Source: Chamaelirium japonicum
Taxonomy: Eukaryota > Streptophyta > Magnoliopsida > Liliales > Melanthiaceae
DNA: 64,000 nt
Assembly (NCBI GenBank): GCA_947650365.1
Contig: CANTAL010000100.1
Span: 558,001-622,000 of the forward strand
Direction: 5' to 3'
The notes under the pieces are model-generated. The model was not told the DNA's origin, made no database searches, and saw only the letters and a program-made list of their open reading frames with translations. This document shows positions 40,353-50,600 of this stretch, one piece after another. Numbering within the stretch: the stretch's first letter is position 1; every line of letters starts with the position of its first letter. A program made the position numbers and the translations under genes.

Positions 40353-42902
40353 TCAAGGCTTGCTTGTCTCCGCCCCGCTGTCGTCCCCTCGGCGCCGCTT
40401 CTTCGACCTTTCGGTCTTGTACTTCTCCACAGCGGCCAGGGCGCCTTTCTTGAGGAGATCGTCCAGTTGGGCTTGGAGGCGACCTTGCTGAGCCCAAAGG
40501 CCGTTGGCGTGTGTCTCCTTCAAGGCCGCGATCTCCGTCTTCAGAGCAGCGACCTCGCCTTGAAGTTGAGCCGCCTCCCGCTGTGCGACCTCCCGGGCGG
40601 ACACAGCTTCGTCTCGCTCCGCCTTGGCCTTGAGGAGGGCGGTAGCCGACAGGCCTTTGGCTACCTCGGCCATGGCGAGGCCTGATGCCAGGGTTTTGAC
40701 CCTGCGGTGCAGTGCCTCTGACTCCGCCCTCAGCTCCTCAGAGCCCTTGGCTCGCTGAAGCTCGTGGATGTGCTCGTCTACCTTGAGCTCGGACCCCCGA
40801 AGGGAATCATCGAACAAGGCGACCAGTGCCTTCCCGGCCCCAGCGACCTCCGCGGCCAGCGCCTGGCTCTGCTTCTCCGCCTGCATAAGGAAGGTGAAAG
40901 AGTTAGCAGAAATTGAGACTAAGATTTGTACGGAGACAGGTGCGGTGAGTACCTCGGCAAGGCGTTCTCTTATGGAAGCGAAGGGAGCACGCGCGAAAAC
41001 GTTGCGGCCCAGCAGCTGCCGCACGTAGTGGGGCGCCCTCCCCTCCTCCGTAGAGGAGCCCGCGCTGGGACCATCGGGAGCTCCGGAAGGAGGAGGCACG
41101 CCAGGAGGAGTGGGGGCTATCACCTCCCCCGGGCGAGCTCCGGCTCCTGGCGGGCTCGGAGGGTCCGCCATGGCCCCCTTGGCCTCCGGCTCCGAGCTGA
41201 AGGACTCGAAGTCGGAGCCAATGTCTACAAAGCTAGGGGACCTGTAGACCAGGTCCCCTAAGCCCTGCTGGGAGCCCGCTCCCTCTTGGCCTTCTGCAGG
41301 AGGCGAGGCTGGAGGGGCGGGAGCTGGAGCGGCCGCCGGTGTAGAGGCCGCGGGAGTTGGAGCCGAGGCCGGCAAGGAGGTCGCAGCGACGGCATCGGAC
41401 TCGCCCTGCTGGACCCCTGCCCCGTCGGCGGGAGATGGAGGCTCCTGCCCGCTCGATCCCGGCCCTGGTGCGGGAGCTGATGGAGTCGCGGGCTTCTCCC
41501 CTTGGGCGGGAGCAACAGGCTCCGCCCGAAGAGCTTGAGGGGCGGGCTCTTCCTCCTCGGAGCCTATTGCCTCCTCCGCAGAGTCCGTCCAAATGGGCTC
41601 CGAGTCCAAGCCCGCCTCCTCCAGCGCTTTCCACCGTTGCTCCGCTTGGACGTTAGAAGGCGCGGGCCCCGCGCGCTTGGCCTTCTTCTTCCCGCGTGCC
41701 TCCATCTCCAGCGTCAGCACTGCTACACGAAGCGGCACGGTCAGACCGCCCGGGAAGTAGCCCATTAGAATTTGAGCCATCCCAGATTCGACTTTCGCCA
41801 TGGTAAGCGGGAGGTCGATGTTCGGGTCGTCGGGCTCAACCATTTGGATCTTGCGGCGGACAATTGGAGTTGGGGCGGGAGGCTGACCTGGGCCGACGTC
41901 CGGACGAGGAGGTTGCGGAGGAGCGGAAGCTTCACCCTGGCGGAGCATCTCCATGGTGTCGGGGTCGTTGAGGCGGATGGGCGAAGCCCGCCTCCGGACC
42001 GTCTTCTTGCGGGGGTTGCCTCCCGAGCTCCCGGCCCCCTTGCTGGCCCCTTTGGAGGGAGGAGCGTTCTGCATCGGTGGAATACCACCGATCTCCTCCT
42101 CTTTCTTCTTCCGGACGATCTTCTGCTTCAGCAGAATAGCTCCGGTCTTCCCGTCCTTCAGCTGGAAGGCGAAGTCGGGAGCGGCGATCTTCTCCGGAGT
42201 CCGCCCACCGAGGTAGTGAAGGATCGCCTCGTCCAGAGATCGCTCCCTGTCGGGAGCGATGCACTTCTTCTTCCCCGCCTTGTAGAAGGAGATCTCCCGG
42301 AAGACCGCCATCGGGGGAACCACGGGGTATGCCGGGACTCCGCTAAACCGCCCGCGCCAGTCGCCGACCGCCACGAAAGGATAGTCCTTCCAGTGGCGGT
42401 CCTTGCTCTCGATGGTGGAGAAGGGGAGCACCTCGCCAGGTCGCCCGGCGAGGTAGAAGTAGCCGCAGCCCGCGGAGCTGAAGACCGACGAGGGCTTGAG
42501 GAGCCACTTTTTGAGCAGATAGCTCAGTGGGATCCTCGCCTTCAGGGCGGTCTCCAGCTGAGACAGCCCATAGAGTATCCCCCAGGAGTTTCCTGAGAGT
42601 TGGGCGGGGCAAAGCCCCGTCAACTCCAGGAGCTCCCCGGCGAGATGACTCAGGGGGAACCGCAGCCCGGACCACAGCAGCCCAACAGAAGCTACTGTGC
42701 CCTGGGGCGGCCTCCCCGAGAGTGGCATCTCGGTGACGAGGATCTCCCGAGGGAGATCGATCGCCGCCCGGATACTGTCCCCGACAGGCACCCCGACGGG
42801 GTTTTGCAGCCAGACCACCGCCCTTTCGGTGGCGGGCTCAGCGGCCTGGGCGGCAGCAGCAGCGACAGCAACAGCAGCAGCAACGTCAGCAGCGGAAGCC
42901 AT
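40353..42902 (-). CDS. Antisense additional gene, 'putative gypsy type transposon' (PF04195-like) protein
   Basis: An open frame of 849 codons opposite to gag. I chose the ATG at 42902 (MASAADV, G at +4). The open frame runs further upstream, but only through a TTG. Residues 1-30 are Ala-rich. Residues about 75-190 resemble the plant PF04195 family: FPLSHLAGELLELTGLCPAQ, SGNSWGILYGLSQLE, then HWKDYPFVAVGDW. Residues about 290-640 are low-complexity Pro/Ala/Glu/Gly. Residues about 675-835 form a heptad-like Leu/Ala coiled coil ending in a basic KKRRRGDD, a possible nuclear signal. The molecular role of this family is not established. Some plant Tat-type elements carry such antisense extra genes. 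It has its own TATA box at 42997 and a candidate 72-nt intron at 40881-40952, whose removal leaves 825 residues. The frame is intact, unlike gag. Confidence 0.8.
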   Translation of the reverse strand: MASAADVAAAVAVAAAAAQAAEPATERAVVWLQNPVGVPVGDSIRAAIDLPREILVTEMPLSGRPPQGTVASVGLLWSGLRFPLSHLAGELLELTGLCPAQLSGNSWGILYGLSQLETALKARIPLSYLLKKWLLKPSSVFSSAGCGYFYLAGRPGEVLPFSTIESKDRHWKDYPFVAVGDWRGRFSGVPAYPVVPPMAVFREISFYKAGKKKCIAPDRERSLDEAILHYLGGRTPEKIAAPDFAFQLKDGKTGAILLKQKIVRKKKEEEIGGIPPMQNAPPSKGASKGAGSSGGNPRKKTVRRRASPIRLNDPDTMEMLRQGEASAPPQPPRPDVGPGQPPAPTPIVRRKIQMVEPDDPNIDLPLTMAKVESGMAQILMGYFPGGLTVPLRVAVLTLEMEARGKKKAKRAGPAPSNVQAEQRWKALEEAGLDSEPIWTDSAEEAIGSEEEEPAPQALRAEPVAPAQGEKPATPSAPAPGPGSSGQEPPSPADGAGVQQGESDAVAATSLPASAPTPAASTPAAAPAPAPPASPPAEGQEGAGSQQGLGDLVYRSPSFVDIGSDFESFSSEPEAKGAMADPPSPPGAGARPGEVIAPTPPGVPPPSGAPDGPSAGSSTEEGRAPHYVRQLLGRNVFARAPFASIRERLAEVLTAPVSVQILVSISANSFTFLMQAEKQSQALAAEVAGAGKALVALFDDSLRGSELKVDEHIHELQRAKGSEELRAESEALHRRVKTLASGLAMAEVAKGLSATALLKAKAERDEAVSAREVAQREAAQLQGEVAALKTEIAALKETHANGLWAQQGRLQAQLDDLLKKGALAAVEKYKTERSKKRRRGDDSGAETSKP
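40881..40952 (-). other. Candidate in-frame 72-nt intron in the antisense gene
   Basis: Read on the - strand the segment starts GTACTCACC and ends CTTCCTTATGCAG. A branch-like TGCTAACTC lies about 24 nt before the end, with a T-rich tract after it. It is exactly 24 codons, phase 0, without a stop. Its translation (VLTAPVSVQ, then ISANSFTFLMQ) is hydrophobic and unlike the Ala/Glu-rich flanks. Retention or removal would both keep the frame. Confidence 0.65.
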
Positions 42903-42996
42903 GAGAGCAGAAGGGCTAAAGCGAGCTGAAAGCGCTAGAAGCAAAAGGAGAAGGGAGAGCTGTTTTCACGCAGCGGTAAAAATCATCCCCCGTCCC

Positions 42997-43006
42997 CTAT
43001 TTATAG
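42997..43006 (-). promoter_or_regulatory. TATA box of the antisense gene
   Basis: CTATAAATAG on the - strand, 94 bp upstream of the ATG at 42902. This predicts a start near 42967 and a leader of about 65 nt. Upstream on the - strand there are two G-box cores, CACGTG at 43116-43121 and 43198-43203. The site is a strong plant TATA match; function is inferred. Confidence 0.72.
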
Positions 43007-43304
43007 GCAAGTGAGAGACAGGTGAATCGATCCGCAGTTAATGCCCAAGCGCACGCGGCGAGGCGACGTGACGGCGATCGAGGGGACAGCTCGCTTCTCT
43101 CCAATCGTCGAGCGCCACGTGGGCCACGCGTGGAAAAAGCTGCACCGGCGCCAGCACTGTCCTTTATTGACAGAGAAAGGGACAAATGAGGAGGAGACAC
43201 GTGTCTCGCACCGATCGGGTCTCATGATGAGATTCGCTGTATCAGCATTGAGCCTCGCGCCGCAGTTAGGGTGAAGCGACCGTTGGAGATTCGGTGCGAT
43301 ACCC
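43007..43304 (-). promoter_or_regulatory. Putative promoter region of the antisense gene
   Basis: A non-coding stretch between the TATA box and the 146-bp repeats. It holds CCACGTGG-like and ACACGTGT G-boxes (cores at 43116 and 43198) and an ATTGG/CCAAT word near 43101. No open frame with gene-like features is seen here on either strand. Confidence 0.5.
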
Positions 43305-44170
43305 AAGTCACAAGATCGCCCGCGGCTGGCGCCCCAAGCTCGCCCGAAGCAGACCCTGACCGCGTGTGACAAGCTCGCACCGGAAGGAGATCGCTCGTGG
43401 CTGACGCTCCCGGCCCGCCCAGCGTTTGTGAAATACTGGGAGTCAAAACTCTCGACGCAGATAGCTCGCGGCAGGTGCCCGCAGCTCGCCCGAGGCAGAC
43501 CCTGGCCGCATGTGACAAGCTCGCATCGGAAGGAGATCGCTCGTGGCTGATGCTCGTGGCCCGCTCAGTGTTTGGAAAAGTACTGAGAGTCAAAACTCTC
43601 GACGTAGATCGCTCGCGGCAGGTGCCCGCAGCTCGCCCGAGGCAGACCCTGGCCGCATGTGACAAGCTCGCATCGGAAGGAGATCGCTCGTGGCTGACGC
43701 TCCCGGCCCGCCCAGCGTTTGAAAAGTACTGAGAGTCAAAACTCTCGGTGCAGATCGCTCGCGGCAGGTGCCCGCAGCTCGCCCGAGGCAGACCCTGGCC
43801 GCGTGTGACAAGCTCGCATCGGAAGGAGATCGCTCGTGGCTGACGCTCCCGGCCCGCCCAGCGTTTGAGAAATACTGGGAGTCAAAACTCTCGGCGCAGA
43901 CCGCCCACGGCTGGTGCCCGTAGCTCGCCCGAGGCAGACCCTGACCGCGAGTGATGAGCTCACGCCGGAAGGAGATCGCTCGTGGCTGACGCTCCCGGCA
44001 CGCCCACCGTTTTTGAAAAACCGCCCGCGGCAGGCGCCCAAGCTCGCCCGAAGCTGACCCTGACCGCATGTGAGGAGCTCGCATCGGAAGGAGATCGCTC
44101 ATGGCTGATGCTCGTGGCCAGCCCAGCGCTTGTGAAATACTGGCAGTCAAAGCTCTAGGCGCAGGCCGCC
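43305..44170. repeat. Six tandem units of about 146 bp upstream of the antisense promoter
   Basis: The phrase TGTGACAAGCTCGCA or its variant recurs at 43365, 43511, 43658, 43804, 43950 and 44069. The spacings are 146, 147, 146, 146 and 119 bp, so the last interval has lost about 27 bp. Each unit contains CAGCTCGCCCGAGGCAGACC, GGAAGGAGATCGCTCGTGGC and GAGTCAAAACTCTCG. Open frames across it on both strands are translations of the repeat, not genes. Confidence 0.9.
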
Positions 44171-44294
44171 ATCACTACTATCTCCGCCCCACAAGAAAAC
44201 TGTTACGGCAGACATTGATATCAGGCACATTACCAGGGATAGGAGTTCGCTAAGACTCCTGAGCAAGCGCCAAAGTCTCCTTGGTCGCTCCCTC
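44171..44294 (+). other. Unique sequence before the polypurine tract
   Basis: A short non-coding stretch. It contains a small inverted repeat AGGAGT/ACTCCT (44241-44246 and 44255-44260, 8-nt loop). Nothing else is recognised. Confidence 0.4.
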
Positions 44295-44303
44295 AGGAGG
44301 GGG
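44295..44303 (+). other. Polypurine tract (plus-strand priming)
   Basis: AGGAGGGGG followed by TAA and then the TG of the 3' LTR. This is the expected position and composition for plus-strand DNA priming in LTR retrotransposons. Confidence 0.8.
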
Positions 44304-44469
44304 TAATGTTGGGGGTAGCTGAAATCTGCCCTGGAGTTTGCACCCCCCCCCCCGTGCTCACCAAATCACCTTGACAGGGAGCGAGATCCACATTAGGCTG
44401 AAAGGGCCCAGGCCAAGAGCACTCTTAGGAGCTCGCCTGAGCTCGATGGAGCTCGCCTGAGATCGCCCA

Positions 44470-44634
44470 GGAGCTCGCCAAGCTCACCCAGGAGCTCGCC
44501 TAAGCTCGCTCAGGAGCTCGCCCCGGAGCTCGCCAAGCTCACCCAGGAGCTCGCCTAAGCTCACTCAGGAGCTCGCCCCGGAGCTCGCCAAGCTCACCCA
44601 GGAGCTCGCCTAAGCTCGCTCAGGAGCTCGCCCC
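44470..44634 (+). repeat. Three 55-bp tandem units in 3' LTR
   Basis: The units start at 44470, 44525 and 44580 and match the 5' LTR copies except for one G/A difference in the second unit (GCTCGCTC against GCTCACTC). Confidence 0.88.
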
Positions 44635-44727
44635 GGAGTTCGCCAAGCCCGCGCGAGAACTCGCTGGCAGTGATAGCGGGAGTTAGACCGTCATGCATAA
44701 CGAAGACACCGGCATTGCGAACGCCCC

Positions 44728-44796
44728 TAGCTCGCGCAGGAGCTCGCCCCTAGCTCGCGCAGGAGCTCGCCCCTAGCTCGCTCAGGAGCTCGCCCA
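44728..44796 (+). repeat. 23-bp tandem units in 3' LTR
   Basis: Two exact units at 44728 and 44751 and one variant unit, one unit fewer than the 5' LTR. Confidence 0.83.
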
Positions 44797-45218
44797 AGCT
44801 CGCCAGAATTCCCCAGTTTATCGAAGAGGTTGCTCTCGCGAGGTCCGACTCTTGATAGATGTGGAAGAAAAGGCAGAGCAATGGAGGGCGAGCTCACCTT
44901 AGCTCCCCATCGGAGGTCGCCCACAATGTATGAGAGGATGCCAGGTGTCAAAACCCCACGGAAGCTACGTGGACAAACGTGGTCCACGGAAGCTCGCTCG
45001 AATCAGTTCGAGACCTTCCAGACTTGAACATTCCAGAATGGCCACCTGGCCACGACAAGAAAGATTCCCTCCCCCACTCAAACCGCCTGGCAGGCTTGAC
45101 GACAGAATGTCAGGGCACGAGTACCAAGGACTGTCAGACCCACGCGAGCCAGAACGTGGGGGGTCTAGAAGGCGCCAGAAGAATCTCCACGTGTCGGGCC
45201 ACGGTAGGCCGCCGATTG

Positions 45219-45226
45219 CTATAAAT
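45219..45226 (+). promoter_or_regulatory. TATA box of the 3' LTR
   Basis: CTATAAAT identical to the 5' LTR copy, with CACGTG at 45188-45193. If active, it would transcribe outward into the flanking satellite. Confidence 0.6.
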
Positions 45227-45423
45227 GCTCACCCCCAGGCTCCATAGTACAGGTTCGAATTCCTTTTCCCTACCACTTTGGTATACCGCAGCTCGCCGTT
45301 GTGCCACCGTGACTGACTTGAGCGTCGGAGGGTCTGCGCTCCTAAGGGAGCCAGCCGTTCTCACGTTCTCTTTTCTTTGTCTTGCAGGCAGCCCGCACGG
45401 ACCAGCGAAAAATCCCCCGTACA

Positions 45424-45428
45424 AATTG
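45424..45428. other. Target-site duplication, right copy (AATTG)
   Basis: AATTG follows the terminal CA of the 3' LTR and runs straight into AATTAGAATGG satellite sequence. Confidence 0.93.
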
Positions 45429-45962
45429 AATTAGAATGGATCATATGAATGGATTAGAATGGATCGTACGAATGAATTAGAATGGATCATACAAATGAAT
45501 TAGAAAGGTAACATTCGTGAGAATGAATTAGAATGGATCGTGCGAATGAATTAGAATTAATCGTACGAATGGATTAGAATGGATCGTACGAATGAATTAG
45601 AATCGATCATGCGAACGAATTAGAATGGATCGTACGAACGAATTAGAATGGATCGTACAAACGAATTAGAATGGATCGTACGAACGAATTAAAATGGATC
45701 GTACGAATGAATTAGAATGGATACATTCGAGCGAATTAATTAGAATTGATCGTACGAATGAATTAGAATGGATCATAGGAATGAATTAGAATGGATCGTG
45801 CAAATGAATTAGAATGGATACATTCGTGCGAATGAATTAGAATGGATCATAGGAATGAATTAGAATGGATCGTACAAATGAATTAGAATGGTTACATTCA
45901 TGCGAATGAATTAGAATGGATTGTACGAATGAATTAGAATGGATCGTGCGAATGAATTAGAA

Positions 45963-45978
45963 TGGATCGTACGATCCA
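45963..45978. other. Perfect 16-bp palindromic junction (F to R)
   Basis: TGGATCGTACGATCCA. The flanking monomers continue as imperfect inverted arms. Confidence 0.83.
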
Positions 45979-48900
45979 ATCTAATTCATTCATATGATCA
46001 ATTCTAATTTATTCGCACGATCCATTCTAATTCATTAGTACGATCCATTCTAATTCATTCGCACGAATGTAACCATTCTAATTCATTCGTACGATCCATT
46101 CTAATTCATTCCTATGATCCATTCTAATTCATTCGCACAAATGTATCCATTCAAATTCATTTGCACGATCAATTCTAATTCATTCCTATGGTCCATTCTA
46201 ATTCATTCCTACGATCCATTCTAATTCATTCGCTCGAATGTATCCATTCTAATTCATTCGTACGATTCATTCTAATTCATTCGCACGATTCATTCTAATT
46301 CATTCACACGATCCATTCTAATTCATTCGTACGATCCATTCTAATTCATTCGCACGATCCATTCTAATTCATTCGTATGATCCATTCTAATTCATTCCTA
46401 CGATCTATTCTAATTCGAAGTATGATCCATTCTAATTCATTCGTTCGATCCATTCTAATTCATTCGTACAATCCATTCAAATTCATTCGCATGATCCATT
46501 CTAATTCATTCGTACGATCCATTCTAATTCATTCTCACGAATGTAAGCTTTCTAATTCATTTGTATGATCCGTTCTAATTCATTCGTACGATCCATTCTA
46601 ATCCATTCGTACGATCCATAATAATCCATTCGTACGATCCATTCTAATTCATTCACACGAATGTATCCATTCTAATTCATTCGTACGAATGTAACCATTT
46701 TAATTCATTCGTACGATCCATTCTAATTCATTCCTACGATCTATTCTAATTCATTCGCAAGATCCATTCTAATATATTTGTACGATCCATTCTAATTCAT
46801 TCGTACGATCTATTCTAAATCATTCGCACGAATGTAACCATTCTAATTCATTCGTACGATCCATTCTAATTCATTCGTACGATCCATTGTAATTCATTCA
46901 TACAATCCATTCAGATTTATTCGCACAAATGTATCCATTCAAATTCATTCTTATGATCCATTCTAATTAATTCGCACGATCCATTCTAATTAAGTCGTAT
47001 GAATGTATCCATTTTAATTCATTCGTACGATCCATTCTAATTCATTTGTACGATCTAATTCATTCGTACGATCCATTCTAATTCATTCGTACGATCGATT
47101 CTAATTCATTCGCACGATCCATTCTAATTCATTCGTACGATCCATTCTAATTCATTCGTATGATCAATTCTAATTCATTCGTACAATCCATTCTAATTCA
47201 GTCATATGAATGTATCCTACGAATGAATTAGAATGGATAATAGGAATGAATTAGAATGGATCGTGCAAATGAATTAGAATGGATACATTCGTGCGAATGA
47301 ATTAGAATGGATCGTAGGAATGAATTAGAATGGATCGTACGAATGAATTAGAATGGTTACATTTGTGCGAATGAATTAGAATGGATCGTACGAATGGATT
47401 AGAATGGATCGTACGAATGGATTAGAATGGATCGTACGAATGAATTAGAATGGATCGTACGAATGAATTAGAATGGATCATAGGAGTGAATTAGAATGGA
47501 TCGTACGAATGGATTAGAACGTATTGTACGAATGAATTAGAATGGATCGTACAAATGAATTAGAATGGATACATTCGTGCGAATGAATTAGAATGGATCG
47601 TACGAATGAATTAGAATGGATCGTGCGAATAAATTAGAATGGATAGTGCGAAAGAATTAGAATGGATCGTACGAATGAACTAGAATGGACACATTCGTGC
47701 GAATGAATTAGAATGGATCATACGAATGAATTAGAATGGATTGTACGAATGAATTAGAATGGATCGTACGAATGGATCGTACGAATGGATCGTACGAATG
47801 AATTAGAATGGTTCATACAAATGAATTAGAAAGGTTATATTCGTGAGAATGAATTAGAATGGATCGTACGAATGGATTAGAATGGATCGTACGAATGGAT
47901 TAGAACGCATTGTACGAATGAATTAGAATAGATCGTACAAATGAATTAGAATGGATACATTCGTGCGAATGAATTAGAATGGATTGTACGTATGAACAAA
48001 TGAATAAGAAAGGTTACATTCGTGAGAATGAATTAAAAGGGATCGTACGAATGAATTAGAATGGATCATACGAATGAATTTGAATGGATTGTATGAATAA
48101 ATTAGAATGGATCGAACAAATGAATTAGAATGAATCATACGAATGAATTAGAATAGATCGTAGGAATGAATTAGAATGGATCATACGAATGAATTAGAAT
48201 GGATCGTGCGAACGAATTAGAATGGATCGTACGAACGAATTAGAATGGATCGTACGAACGAATTAGAATGGATCGTACGAATGAATTAGAATGGATATAT
48301 TCGTGCGAATGAATTAGATTGCATCGTACGAATGAATTTGAAAGGATCGTACAAATGAATTAGAAAGGTTACATTTGTGAGAATGAATTAGAATGGATCG
48401 TACGAATGAATTAGAATGGATCGTACGAATGGATTAGAATGGATCGTGCGAATGAATTAGAAAGGATCGTACGAATGAATTAGAATGGATATATTCGTGC
48501 GAATGAATTAGATTGCATCGTACGAATGAATTTGAATGGATCGTACAAATGAATTAGAAAGGTTACATTTGTGAGAATGAATTAGAATGGATCGTACGAA
48601 TGAATTAGAATGGATCGTACGAATGGATTAGAATGGATCGTACGAATGGATTAGAATGGATCGTACGAATGGATTAGAATGGATCGAACGAATGAATTAG
48701 AAAGGTTACATTCGTGAGAATGAATTAGAATGGATCGTACGAATGAATTAGAATGGATCATGCGAATGAATTTGAATGGATCGTACAAATGAATTAGAAT
48801 GGATAGTGCGAATGAATTAGAATGGATCGTACGAATGAATTAGAATGGATAGTGTGAATGAATTAGAATGGATCATACGAATGATACGATCCATTCTAAT

Positions 48901-49880
48901 TCGTTCATACGATCCATTCTAATTCGTTCGTACGATCCATTCTAATTCGTTCGTACGATCCTAATTCATTCGTACGATCCATTCTAATTCATTCGCACGA
49001 TCCATTCTAATTTATTCGTACGATCCATTCTAATTCATTCGTACGATCTATTCTAATTCATTCGCATGATCCATTATAATTTATTCGTACGATCCATTCT
49101 AATTCATTCTCACGAATGTAACCATTCTAATTCATTCGTACAATCCATTCTAATTCATTTGCATGATTTATTCTAATTCATTCGTATGATCCATTGTAAT
49201 TCATTCCTACGATCTATTCTAATTCATTCGCTCAAATGTATCCATTCTAATTCATTCGTACGATCCATTCTAATTCATTCCTATGATCCATTCTAATTCA
49301 TTCGACGAATGCATCCATTCTAATTCATTTGCACGATCCATTCTAATTCATTCCTATGATCCATTCTAATTCATTCGTACGATCCATTCTTATTCATTCG
49401 CTCGAATGTATCCATTCTAATTCATTCGTACGATCTATTCTAATTCGTTCATACGATCCATTCTAATTCGTTCGTACGATCCATTCTAATTCGTTCGTAC
49501 GATCCATTCTTATTCATTCGTACGATCCATTCTTATTCATTCATACGATCTATTCTAATTCATTCGCACAATCCATTCTAATTCATTCGTACGATCCATT
49601 CTAATTCATTCGTATGATCCATTCTAACTCATTCGGATCCATTCGTACGATCCATTCTAATCCTTTCGTACGATCCATTCTAATTCATTCGTACGATCCA
49701 TTCTAATTCATTCTCACAAATGTAACCTTTCTAATTCATTTGTACGATCCATTCTAATTCATTCGTACGATCCATTCTAATCCATTCATACGATCCATTC
49801 TAATTCATTCGGACGAATGTAACCATTCTAATTCATTCGCACGATCCATTCTAATTCATTCATACAATCCATTCTAATTC

Positions 49881-50600
49881 ATTCGCACGAATGTATCCAT
49901 TCTAATTAATTCGTACGATCCATTCTAATTCATTCGTATGATCCATTCTTATTCATTCGCACGATCCTGTCTAATTGATTCACACAATCCATTCTAATTC
50001 ATTCGGACGAATATATCCATTCTAATTCATTCGTACGATCCATTCTAATTCATTAATATGATCCATTCTAATTCATTCGTACGATCCATTCTAATTCATA
50101 TGCATAAAGGTATCCATTCTAATTCATTCGTACGATCCATTCTAATTCATTCGTACGATCCATTCTAATTCATTCGTACGATCCATTCTAATTCATTCCT
50201 ATGATCCATTCTAATTCATTCGTACGATCCATTCTAATTCATTCGCACGAATGTATCCATTCTAATTAATTCGTACGATCCATTCTAATTCATTCGTATG
50301 ATCCATTCTTATTCATTCGCACGATCCTGTCTAATTGATTCGCACAATCCATTCTAATTCATTCGGACGAATGTATCCATTCTAATTCATTCGTACGATC
50401 CATTCTAATTCATTAATATGATCCATTCTAATTCATTCGTATGATCCATTCTAATTCATATGCACAAAGGTATCCATTTTAATTCATTCGTTCGATCCAT
50501 TCTAATTCATTCGTACGATCCATTCTAATTCATTCGTACGATCCTTTCTAATTCATTCCTATGATCCATTCTAATTCATTCGTACGATCCATTCTAATTC
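49881..50600. repeat. Tandem duplication of a 360-bp satellite block
   Basis: 49881-50240 and 50241-50600 align at an exact 360-bp offset with about eight to ten differences. Both share rare variants such as ATCCTGTCTAATTGATTC, CATTCGGACGAAT and TGCACAAAGG/TGCATAAAGG. It is a recent higher-order duplication of about 15 monomers. Confidence 0.88.

Larger units (their letters stand above)
36650..45423 (+). mobile_element. Non-autonomous Ty3/gypsy-type LTR retrotransposon nested in the satellite
   Basis: A complete element of 8,774 bp. Both LTRs begin TGTTGGGGG and end CCCGTACA, and they are flanked by the 5-bp duplication AATTG. A primer-binding site lies 2 bp inside the 5' LTR and a polypurine run lies just before the 3' LTR. 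The interior (37809..44306) holds a disrupted gag on + and a long antisense gene on -. I see no protease, reverse transcriptase, RNase H or integrase motif in any frame. This matches the layout of plant gag-only (TR-GAG/LARD-like) derivatives of Tat-type gypsy elements, some of which carry antisense extra genes. Lineage placement is inference. Movement would need enzymes from a relative. Confidence 0.93.
44307..45423 (+). repeat. 3' LTR (1117 bp)
   Basis: Partner of the 5' LTR. By eye it differs by nine substitutions, all transitions, plus length changes in the C run (11 against 26), one 23-bp unit and a single base. It contains 55-bp units at 44470-44634, 23-bp units from 44728, CACGTG at 45188 and a TATA box at 45219. 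It ends in CA followed by the AATTG duplication. Confidence 0.95.

Noticed and set aside
41772..42596. 274-codon open frame on + opposite the antisense gene
   Set aside because: Shadow of the GC-rich - strand gene. It has no family resemblance and no promoter or start context.
43222..44150. Open frames on both strands across the 146-bp repeats, with repeated SHAARVCLGRA-like words
   Set aside because: They mirror the tandem repeat, lack a promoter and a conserved domain, and the strands are equally open.
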